DNA from: Meconema thalassinum
Taxonomy: Eukaryota; Arthropoda; Insecta; Orthoptera; Tettigoniidae
NCBI GenBank assembly: GCA_946902985.2
Contig: OX336389.2
Span: forward strand, 174,354,704-174,418,703
Reading direction: 5' to 3'
Length of the DNA stretch: 64,000 bases
In this document: positions 9,509 through 18,956 of the stretch, piece after piece
Layout: each line of letters opens with the position of its first letter
How positions within the stretch are numbered: position 1 is the first letter of the stretch
Notes under the pieces: generated by a model
Database searches by the model: none
What the model was told of the DNA's origin: nothing
What the model saw: only the letters and a program-made list of their open reading frames with translations
Translations under genes and position numbers: made by a program

Positions 9509-10245
9509 CTGCAAGCGCCCAAGCGTCTGCACTGAGTACTGACAAAAATCGAAATGGCGAACAACGGTTCCCCTCCTCCACACAGAGACGAACTTGGTGC
9601 GCCCTGCCGGCGAACCGAACAAATGTTTTCCAACCCGATGGAAGACCAAGTTCGTGAGAAATTGTGGCGATCTTGGTTCGTTAAACACCACACACAGGGG
9701 AACAAAAAATGACGAACATGGTTCGTGCGAACCACGTTCGGCGAACCAGGTTCCCATGTGTGTAGGCCGCTTATGGTGGAAGTAAATCTAGATTTCTTAA
9801 ATACCCGTCCTTATCTTTCTTTCACGTGATGAAACGTGTGGATGCAGTGGTGGAGGAAAAGTTGGAGCAAGAAGGCGCGTTGTGGGGCGATATATTTTCA
9901 GATTGTGTGGATATGATCTGTGAACTTCCTGTGTTTCGAAATGTGTGCTGCTCAGAGGATCACCTGTTACTATATTTCCCTAGGATAGTGTTTCATTACA
10001 TTAAATGCCGATTCATTTTCCGGGCGAAAGAAATTTCCAGAGAACTGAGATCCAGATCGTCTTCAAAATCGGCGAGAAAAATAATGAAGGTCTCTTCTGT
10101 TTAGAGGTAAGCTCTGCTCTTCTTAGAAATGTATTTTAGTGTGTTCTGTATAGTATTTTAATATGTTCGTATTCCCTTGAAGATTTGTTTCTGTTATTCA
10201 CAACTTGCTTAGTATTTAGTGCAATACTTCTTTTAATAAACAACT

Positions 10246-10718
10246 AGCAACCCGCCCCGGCTTCGCCCGGGAACAGTTATGACTGGGCAAGGAATTCCTG
10301 TCAGACGTAATTTAAGAATGGCGAGGTGCATGAGACATAAATCCCCGTTCCGTCCAAACTAAAAACACTTATATTGGGCAAAGTATCGAAGATAAGAGAT
10401 ATGCTCTCGCGGACTTTTTTGGAGAATTTTTCATGCTGAACAATTCTTACACTCATAGTATACTGATATTTTTAACGGTTTGCCCAGCGTAAGCTTAAAA
10501 AGTGCACGGACGCCAGGTCCTATTTTCGACCTTTTCACTGAAATCTGAAATCGTTACTGCTTGGCTCCCTTTGATCATAAATAAATTATTTTCTACAGAT
10601 ATCTTCCTCGAGATTACCTTTACAGAATGGCGAAAGCCGCACCAAAATCCATCCAGTGGTTCTCGAGATTAACCGTGACATCCAAGAATCGGGGACTTAG
10701 TTTTATACTAAGTAGAGG
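10246..10718 (-). mobile_element. Non-autonomous Helitron, copy C
   Basis: A shorter (473-bp) member of the copy-A family. On the minus strand it ends with the hairpin CCCGG/CCGGG and then CTAG; on the plus strand it starts ctagcaacccg after an A at 10245. The opposite end is mutated: agtagagg replaces agtagaga and is followed by C rather than T. It lies just downstream of the P-like transposase gene. Confidence 0.65.
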
Positions 10719-10918
10719 CGAGCCAGACAGGCAAATTATTTAAATCTCTTACTTTCGCCTGCGCGCACACTGTCACGGCTACATCCGATCAAATGTTTAA
10801 CCTTGTGCGACAGGCATTAACTTCTTGGGCGAGTCAAACTTTTTCCCCAAGGGTCTGTGAAATCATTTGACCCCTTCATTCATTTCCATTACAACCAGCA
10901 CTCCAAATCATTCACAAC

Positions 10919-12163
10919 ATGGACTCCAACACACTCACCCTGTGGGACGATTTATGCGCCGTGACTGCAGGACCTTCGAACCCTATATACACCTGCAGTT
11001 CACCACCTCCAACACCTTGCCATGGCACCTTTCCAAACTTTGATTTTGGTCAGCCGCTATGGTATGAGTCACCCACTCGCCGGTCCCCCAAGAGCACGCT
11101 GATTGTGATCCGCCCACCTCATAATAACACCTACATGAGCTCACTTAGAGGAGCAATAATCAGTGTGCTCACACCTATTGCGAAGTTAATCACTCAGATT
11201 GAGGAACTTCGCAATCATCACATAGCCATCACACCTACAAACAACATTCGTCTTAACACAATCAAGAGAGCGCTCTTGAGTCACCCGGCCATTCCCTCAT
11301 TCACACGGATCCCCTTTCTCGAAACCACATTCGACACAGCTCAATCGCAAACAGAAAACACTCACGAGTACAAACAGGAGGACACAACGACCAAAATCCC
11401 TGTTCCGCCACCCTTGCCGCCTACTCTCAAATACTCAAAGGCTTCCCAAACAACACCACCTGAACTCTTCCACGAACAGTCACAAACAGAGCCAGACATT
11501 AAGGAAACATGGACCCAAACTCATCTCGCTCACATCAGACCCAAACGTAAACATAAATGCACACAATTCACCAGCCCTAACAGCTATAAAATTATACTCA
11601 AGCCTACAGACAGCAAACAAAGTTCAGGTCCAACAATACAAGAACACGAAGGCTCACAAACATCTCACGACACATCTCCCCCTCAGGCAATTGTCCCTCC
11701 ATCAGAGAACGATGCCTCACCTGACAATTTCCCTCCCTTAAACACAGTAAAATCAAAACCCTGTCCAAAAACACGAGCGACTCGTCGCCCTCCTTCCAAA
11801 CCACACACTACACTCACGATCCAGTGTTTCAACTGCCAGCGATTGGGACATGATGCTGCTAGTTGCCCCCACGAGGCGCGATGCAATCGGTGTGGAGGTA
11901 GTCATCACCACGCCGCTTGTAGCGTGGCCAGAGACAAACCTAGGTGCGTCAACTGTGGTGGTGCGCATGCGGCCTCATATCTAGGTTGCAAATACATAAA
12001 AACAGCCATAAGGCGGAGGCAGTTGAAACTCAGACAACGCCAACACGCTAACATTCCATCCCTCATGTCCCTCAAAGTCCATCCGCCCCCAACACATACA
12101 AATTCAGCCCTTACACAGCTACTACAGCTCCTCTCCCAACTCTCAGCCATCCCACTTCCATAG
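10919..12163 (+). CDS. Non-LTR retrotransposon ORF1 (gag-like, three CCHC knuckles)
   Basis: An intact 414-aa frame. The N-terminal third is of mixed composition. The centre (~130-300) is Pro/Thr/Gln rich with repeated SQT/TQT motifs. The C-terminus has three zinc knuckles in a row: CFNCQRLGHDAASC, CNRCGGSHHHAAC and CVNCGGAHAASYLGC (about residues 302-362). A basic, Gln/Arg-rich tail follows. This is the architecture of ORF1 proteins of Jockey/I-group LINEs, which bind element RNA in ribonucleoprotein particles. The ATG at 10919 gives the complete protein and an in-frame stop ends it. No ORF2 (endonuclease/reverse transcriptase) follows, so this copy could move only with help from another LINE. 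Confidence 0.85.
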   Translation: MDSNTLTLWDDLCAVTAGPSNPIYTCSSPPPTPCHGTFPNFDFGQPLWYESPTRRSPKSTLIVIRPPHNNTYMSSLRGAIISVLTPIAKLITQIEELRNHHIAITPTNNIRLNTIKRALLSHPAIPSFTRIPFLETTFDTAQSQTENTHEYKQEDTTTKIPVPPPLPPTLKYSKASQTTPPELFHEQSQTEPDIKETWTQTHLAHIRPKRKHKCTQFTSPNSYKIILKPTDSKQSSGPTIQEHEGSQTSHDTSPPQAIVPPSENDASPDNFPPLNTVKSKPCPKTRATRRPPSKPHTTLTIQCFNCQRLGHDAASCPHEARCNRCGGSHHHAACSVARDKPRCVNCGGAHAASYLGCKYIKTAIRRRQLKLRQRQHANIPSLMSLKVHPPPTHTNSALTQLLQLLSQLSAIPLP

Positions 12164-13314
12164 ACACTCAGCCACAAACCGAACACAGGACTCCGGGATC
12201 GCTAGGTACCTGCCTGGGGACTGGGCCCGAACCCGGTCGCCTGGGATGGAGCTTGGCGGAACGGAAAACACAATACAGCCCGGATTTTACATATCACAAC
12301 AAACAATAACTTCAAACAGTATTCCCCAACCCAAAATCGTTCTCAAAAACAATATTACAGTTTACAAGTACACTCAAAGGCTATCTGACAGTTTCCGCAG
12401 TCGAACACAGGACCTGTCGGCTCGTGGCGGGCCTGCCTGGGGATTAGGCGAAAGCCTATCCATCGGGGTGGCGCGCCGCGGGCTGGCGGGTCATTCCTTA
12501 TTTCATACACACCCTAATTTATTTTTTTCGAAACCCAAAATTAATTTATTAACTTCGATTATGCTTGAATTTTAACTTTTAACACGTTTCAGAAACACAA
12601 AAATTTACATATACCTTTAAAAACAGCTCAGAGACTGCGGAACTCGGATAGCCAATCACAGGCCTGGACTACAACGTCCGACTAACTTTTTCAACCAAAT
12701 ATCAATATATCCGAACAAAACCTACTCTACATTATAGCTACACTTCCAAAATACACTTTTCGAACAAAAATTAAAAACTTTTACCATCAGGAACACCAAA
12801 CACGGACCAAAACCAATTCACCAATCACAGCACAGTACAGACGCACGCTCAGCCGGCATATTCGAATACAGCCAATCACAGCCCAGTAAACTCACAGCCC
12901 TTACAAATCATTCATAAAATCATTAATTCATCATTATTCCCAAATAGCGAGGCTTATATATTATTATTATTATTTTATTTTTCAACAAATTAACCTACTA
13001 CAGGTCTTTTCAACAATTTCATACTATCAAACGCCAACCCACTAGAGGTCTGTCTTCCTTCCTTAAGCTAAAACGTAACTTTTCAAATCATTTGATTAAT
13101 ATTATTATCACTAAGCTGAAGCTACTGCAACGCCGGCCATGGCGCACGTTTTACATATAAAGCCAGAACACCAGGCTAGTAACTAAAGAGCTCGACTGCT
13201 ATGACAACTGTTTATTCCCCGAAAACTAAAATTAAATTAAATTAACAAATCTTTTATTTTATTCCACCTTATACCAAACAATTTCTTTTTAAACCATCCC
13301 AATCTTATACACGC

Positions 13315-13366
13315 GCCGCCGAAGCGATTGTCGGCCGCTTCGCGGCCGACACATCGTTTGCGGCGG
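13315..13366. repeat. GC-rich hairpin
   Basis: A perfect 10-bp stem with a 3-base loop (tgtcggccgc / gcggccgaca, 13329-13351) sits inside a longer imperfect stem (ccgccgaagcgat with atcgtttgcggcgg). The GC content stands out sharply from the AT-rich flanks. Confidence 0.7.
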
Positions 13367-13489
13367 TAAAACTATATTTTTAAATTTAAACAATCTTCAA
13401 CTCATAAATTAAATTCAAAATTACGTCCCTAAAATAAAATACACCAGGCAGAGTAGCGCATAGACACAACGGTACCTGGTCCCCTAGCG

Positions 13490-13523
13490 CCGCTGGCCTG
13501 CTCGCTTCGCTCGCAGCCAGCGG
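13490..13523. repeat. Second GC-rich hairpin
   Basis: Outer arms ccgctggc and gccagcgg enclose an inner palindrome around gcttcgc. It lies about 130 bp after the first hairpin, in the same GC island. Confidence 0.65.
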
Positions 13524-14557
13524 CTTCAAAACCGATTAGTAGCAGCACGCCCTGGTTGGGGTTTAGCACCAGGAAGTCGGTTACTCATCGACTGGTGAGC
13601 CGAAGTAGTCAACAAATGTCATCATATACGCGGAAACCAGGCAACATTAGATGATGGGGTTTTCAAACGGCCACGGCCGTAGGTGACTCGGGTGAGAGGT
13701 GCAAGGTGGCATCTATGTAAGAGGGAGGAGTTCACCTAAATTAGTGGTATCTTGCAATTGGTTGATGTGATTTTTGAGTGTGGAGTCTGAGTAATGGAAC
13801 TGAAGAAGGGTGGGGGATGTAAATTACTTACTACCCCTGGATCTCGTGAACTCTGGAAGTGAATCTGATTTAATTTTTGGAAGAATCGATCTTCTGATTG
13901 AGATCGTGGAAGACGAGGTATTCTGATTTAGGGAGAGTCTGGGACTCTGAAGTTTTTTGGTAGGGTGTTTGGACTTAGAAGTTGGGGAGATCAAGTCTGG
14001 CTATGCTTGATTCTTCTTGGGAGTTGAAGTATATCGGGACATTCACGATAGAGTGAAAAGAGTTCCATACTGAGCCGCAGGTCGGGATACTTCTTAACCG
14101 AGAATATTCCGCCTACAGTAGTTTCAGTTAAGTCCACAATGACTGTCTCGAAAAGCGTAAGGTACTGGAAACTCAAGTCTGATTACTGAAATTCGAAGGC
14201 CACAAATAAGTAGTTGATTGGCGAATACTGGTCAAATATGCCATGCATTTTTTTTATTCAGGTGCGAAATAGGTTCTGGAATCCAACAAACGGATTCGGA
14301 GAGCTATAATAAGTTCTAATCAATGGGTAAGCAAAGTAACTCGTATGATAGTGAAAGTCGGCAAACTAGCCATCATCAAAAACGTTCAAAATAGAATGCG
14401 TATGAAACGAGCTAGAAACGTCATTACGAAAGTATATCAGACTGATTCTATGGGAACAAAAACCCGAGAATCAGTAGCAATAGTCTACAACTCCAGAGAT
14501 CAACAGCTATAAGTACAAGAATTTAAATTACCATCCAGGTGTCTACATTGTGTCATA

Positions 14558-15468
14558 CAACCTGTGACAATTAAGTTCGGTGAATAGTCCTATACTATCA
14601 ACACTGATGAACAATGCACAACAGTAACCCTATTGTCCTCCCGTAACTATGCAATGCCGAGATCGGCGATACATGTCCTGGAAACTTTGCAAAAAGACGT
14701 CCTTTGGGATGGTGTTAAAAAGGCTCGTCACGTGACAGGAAAGTTCGGTGAATGGGTCTATATAACGAACGGATTGTTGGCTTACCTGAAACAGCAGTTA
14801 CTGTCCTTCGAAGTAATCCCTGTGGATGGTTATGCACTTCTAAGAATGCCTGTACAAGTCCTGGAAACTCTTTAGTGATAGCCTTCCGTTGGGTCGTCAC
14901 AACACGTTGGATGTCCGAAATGTCCGAAAACCTCTGGCCCTTCAGGGCTTTTCGGTGACCCTGGACCTGGACCCCACCACTCCATACTTTGACGCTTGAC
15001 TTCGGGGTCGTACCTCAGACACCAGGTCTCGTCGCCCGTGACGATGGTTTTCAGATAAACCATTCCATTCCACAGAACATTCACCCTTCTCAATGCCACC
15101 CGCCAAACAGATGTGCATGGTAGGTTGCATAAATTCATCCTTCCAACTGCAACCCGCCGAACAGGTGTGCATGGTAGGTTGCATAAATTCTTCTTTCTCA
15201 ACACGCACTGTGTCAAACAGGTCTTATACGTTGCGTTGTGTGCCGCCAATGTTGCCAGGTCGACCGTTCGGACTTTATTCACCAAACGAAACGTGACGAG
15301 CCTTTTGAACACCATCCCAAAGGACGCCTCCTTTCAAAGTTTCCATGACATATATCACAGATCTCAGCATTGCATAGTTACGGGAGGGGACTATAGGGTC
15401 ACTGTCGTGCATTGTTCATCTATGTTGATAGTATAGGACTATTCACCGAACTTAATTGTCACATGTTG
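14558..15468. mobile_element. Mariner-type element with long TIRs
   Basis: The ends are inverted repeats of about 190 bp, caacctgtgacaatt at 14558 against aattgtcacatgttg ending at 15468, with scattered mismatches. TA dinucleotides flank both sides (14556-14557 and 15469-15470), as expected for Tc1/mariner integration. A mariner transposase fragment lies inside on the minus strand. Beside it is a two-copy tandem repeat of about 55 bp (15095-15204). At 911 bp the element is a deleted, non-autonomous derivative. Confidence 0.75.
14872..15065 (-). pseudogene. Mariner transposase fragment
   Basis: The minus strand reads IVTGDETWCLRYDPEVKRQ followed by SMEWWGP and a Ser/Pro-rich stretch. This matches the block of mariner transposases around the first catalytic Asp (the D of GDETW). 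The sequence degenerates after about 60 codons, and the DNA-binding and later catalytic parts are absent. Confidence 0.72.
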
Positions 15469-15632
15469 TATGGTGTACCAATGTAAATAAGATAGGGAAT
15501 GTTAGGGTATTCTGTACGCAACAAAGATCTTGCGTGCCAATCATTGTCAGAATATATACTGTATATGTTTATACCAGATTTACGGTTTAATTATTTCATC
15601 AAGTTCAGTAACATAGTTAAGTCGGAATGTCT

Positions 15633-18342
15633 TGAACCCTTTACCCTATGTTGGTTAAATGATTCTACTTTTTATTTCTTCAATTAATAAATATTTCAAC
15701 CAGCATCATGAAAGTAGCCAGACAGCGATGAGGAAATTTCAAGCATTTGTTGGAGACAGTAGGGACATACCTGCATCAGTTTAACAAAAGGCTAAGTACT
15801 TGAGCTATGAAAAGAAATAGCAGAGCGATGTATCATAAGGACAGGTGTGGCTACCTCAATTTTAGAAGCGACGCGCGGTGAGACATGGTTCTGGTATGTC
15901 CATTGTGATATTCGCGCCCAGAAGAAATATGATGCAGTAACGTGAATGGCTGATGAAGAAAATAGACACTCCCAAGACGCCAAGATCTACTAGAAACCGC
16001 CAAATTACAGAAAATGGAGAACCAATGAGAAGAGAATGCCTACTTGCGCGCCAACTCCGGCTGGGGTACGCGGCGGCTAGCATTCACGCGGGAAGTCGCC
16101 TAGACAAAATCTCTACGATCGATTCTAGGATTAATGGGCATATTCTTGACCTGTGCAATATTACGAGTTCAGTGATATTTATTTCATTCCTGTATCACAA
16201 TTATTTCGAGAAATTTTTACATAAAATCCCCCTCCATCTAGACCCAAGGGCCAGTTCATTTATAAGTGTGTCGAAGAGCCAAGACATTGATTTTTATTCC
16301 GTGTGTTGAGGACACACTACTTTTATTTGGTGCGTCTACGGACGTAGATTATTATTCTGTTCGTCTGAAGAGATAGGCTTGTATTTTATGTGTCGAAGAC
16401 ACAAGATATTCATTGTAAAGTGTTAAATTCAGTGATAGATAGTCATTGTACTATAATTATAGGGACAGTATCGTCGATAATTCGCCAACGAACAGTGACA
16501 GGGAATTTAGTACCTGAACAAGCGAATTTAGTAGTCAGACATAAAGTGTATAACAACCTAATTTTTGTATCAGCGCAAGGATGACATCAATGAATGCAGA
16601 GGAAGTGTGGAATTCTCAACAGTCCGTCCAGATGGCTGCTATGAGATAAAGAACCATCCAGTTGGGGAATGGCGTCTGATGTTCTTTGACGGGTGACTAC
16701 AAAAAGAGATGAGTACGAAATAATATTTTATTATTTATTAAATTAACTTATGGTTTATGGGACATATTTTTTGTAAATACTTTGCTTGTGTGATTAATGT
16801 AGTATATTTTGTTTTGATCTGACACATTTTGTTTGGAAGCAGCTCGCACAATTGTAGTTGATGGAAGGTTCTTTTCTTTGTGTTGTGTTAACTAACGTAG
16901 CTATGTGAACGGCCGTGTTCGCCTAGGTTACGAAGTGCGGTTAAAGCGTCTCTCGGAGATATGTCGTGTTTCAGAAGTAGGACTGAATTAATAATTATAT
17001 AGTAGATTGGAGGGTAATTAAATTTTGTTGAGATTTATTATTGATCAGATTCAGTGTGATTATTGCCTTTGGAGCAATGTAATTTGTGACGAAGAGTATT
17101 CAGCTCTATCGTAGGTGTTTTTGATATCGTGTTAAATGTTTGCGAGCTCTAATTCAGCAGACCCATGTGAAAGGCGTTATGTCAGTCCCAGATGTGTGTA
17201 TTGTGAGTATATATTTATGGTATTACAAGCGGGAACTTCAGCAGAGACTGATTTCTGTCAGCTTGGTACCAGATCCATATTGTATCCTTGCGAGGACAAT
17301 TATGGATATGTGATTATTGTCTGACCATATGTTGAGTTAGAGGAGATGTTAGTTGCTGTTGATTCCTTGAGATAACAGTCCAGCGGGTCGGCTATTTATA
17401 TACACTGGAAGGGGGACATGACTGGTATTTGTGGAAAGGGTGAGTTGTTGTCACAAGGGCTGGCTGAGTTTCGCAAGCAAGCTCATTAAAGTGGAGTGCA
17501 CGTCTGGCTCCCAATTACTTGAAAATAAAAATAAATGTGAGAAACTGATCAATGGTAAAATTGTTTAAAATAAATGGGAGTTGCCTACGAAACACGATAA
17601 CCTTCGAAGCGTTTCATTAACATGCAAATTTTGTTAATATAAAGTAATCTTAACCACTCAGGTTGTTTGTTGTTGTTGGTTTATTCTATGTTTATTTTCC
17701 ATGTCAGTGACCCGTGAGTCACGTGCGGCGCTGTTTTTCCTTGTTGTTGAGTATCTGGCCATTGTGGCAGCTCATTTGGTTAAGTGTGTCACCACACTAA
17801 TATGGGTCTCAGAGAGATGCCTGTAAATAGTAGAGTTGTAATATGTGTGTCAGAGTTAGATTTAAGGATTTTTATTAATGTTATGCCCATAGCCATAAAA
17901 GTTGATTTACGAGATGATTGTTCGTGAGCACTGTGGCTGTTAACCCGTTGTGAACGAATGATCATCCAAGTACTCATTTCTTGTAGATAGTCATCACGCG
18001 AACATAAATTCATATGCAAGGTCGTGGAACTAGGATCCACATTTTATTAGAAAAGGGGAGATCCATCTGACTCCTCAAAGTGATAAATATTCCTGTCAGG
18101 GGAAAATTCAGGGAGGATTTTGTTTATTATTGTTTGTTTTATTCTTTTATGCACAAATTAGTTATTAAATCTTGTTATTATCTTACGTTTTGTCTCCTTA
18201 CTTTCTTAGTTATAGTTTTCATCCTATAACCCTTGCCTCAGAAAAGCACGTAGTTTGGCGGACGTAAACACCACACTATGAACTGAACGCGACCCCTTGA
18301 TCTAAGATTCTTGCATAAAACACTGCTATTCTAAAGGGTTCA
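15633..18342 (+). repeat. 5' LTR (2710 bp)
   Basis: An unusually long LTR. With the SINE and its duplicated target removed, the 3' LTR has exactly the same length. By eye I find four single-base differences: 16386/25768, 17555/27284, 18068/27797 and 18276/28005. It contains several short stem-loops (16266-16405). Open frames within it (for example 15953-16309, 118 aa) are identical in both LTRs simply because the LTRs are, and carry no known domain. Confidence 0.95.
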
Positions 18343-18353
18343 TAGGTGAAAAC

Positions 18354-18371
18354 TGGCGGGCAACGGTGGGG
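18354..18371 (+). promoter_or_regulatory. Candidate primer-binding site
   Basis: Eleven bases after the 5' LTR lies TGGCGGGCAACGGTGGGG, beginning with the TGG that pairs with a tRNA CCA end. I cannot name the matching tRNA. The distance from the LTR is somewhat long, so this call is tentative. Confidence 0.4.
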
Positions 18372-18956
18372 CTATTCACTGTGGTGTAACGGGGAGATTA
18401 CACATGTCAATAGTGGCGCATTTGAGTAAAACTGGCATGCCGCAAGTGCAGGCAGATATGACAGTATTTAATCACCGGGAAGTGATATTTTATTAAAAGT
18501 AGTTGAGGTGAAGTGGATACCGCCAAATGTGTGAAAGATAAATTAAAATCAGGAGTTTGCAATGTAAAATACGGTTCACGTTGTTGTCTTTTAAATTAAA
18601 GTAAAATTAAGATGTGATACCGGGCGCCCAATGATAAAGTTAAAACTAGATTTGTGTAGAAAGTCAAACTCATGGAAATATTAGGAGGCTGTAGCCTAAA
18701 ATGACAATTAATACTTTGTTAATTAGTCAGTGTTAATATCAGATCAGGATAACTGTTTAATGACTAAATATGTGCTGGGGTTAAAATTAAATTGAGTAAA
18801 ACTAGAACTACTCAGAGATGCAATCAACTAATGGGATTAAAGGTAAAAATAAATGAACTGAGTAGGATAAAGAAATTAAATGTGCATTGGATTTATGTGC
18901 GTGTCAAAGGGCATTGGCGTATGCCATTTCCCATATGTCTCATATAATTGTAAAAC

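Larger units (their letters stand above)
8438..9771. mobile_element. Internally deleted PIF/Harbinger element
   Basis: Perfect terminal inverted repeats of about 36 bp begin agcggcctacacacatggga at 8438 and read inversely to 9771. The interior is rich in short gttcg/cgaac inverted motifs. The flanking triplets are aat (left) and tat (right), so the 3-bp duplication is imperfect or the border is off by a base or two. Inside lie the first exon of a HARBI1-like nuclease on the plus strand and a second converging frame on the minus strand, which is the usual two-gene plan. The remaining nuclease exon is missing. Confidence 0.83.
8188..10104 (+). pseudogene. Displaced C-terminal part of the P-like transposase, split by PIF insertion
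   Basis: Directly after the stop at 8187 the +1 frame reads KKIILTDIEPEL and then YYLCGYLIHTAAKKIVKF, typical of the P/THAP9 C-terminal region. It ends at 8437 where the PIF-type element begins. The coding sense resumes at 9772 with YGGSKSRFLKYPSLSFF and continues through HLLLYFPRIVFHYIKCRF to a TAG at 10102-10104. The gene therefore carries one frameshift near 8187 and one 1334-bp insertion. A ttaataaac polyadenylation-like motif lies near 10234. Confidence 0.78.
12164..14557. other. Non-coding region after ORF1, with GC palindromes
   Basis: No ORF2 remnant is readable on either strand. A degenerate GC-rich motif (cgaacacaggac ... ctgcctgggga) occurs twice, near 12180 and 12398. The stretch 12500-13300 is AT-rich. 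Two strong hairpins lie at 13315-13366 and 13490-13523. From 13700 to 14550 I see nothing recognisable. Part may be the LINE's 3' UTR. Confidence 0.5.

Noticed and set aside
9256..9735. 159-aa minus-strand frame in the PIF element
   Set aside because: Its composition is erratic. A different minus frame over 9236-9508 reads more like a protein and ends at a sensible stop, so this longer frame is a shadow.
15953..16309. 118-aa open frame repeated identically at 25335-25691
   Set aside because: It lies entirely inside the LTR. Identity of the two copies follows from LTR identity, and no domain is visible.
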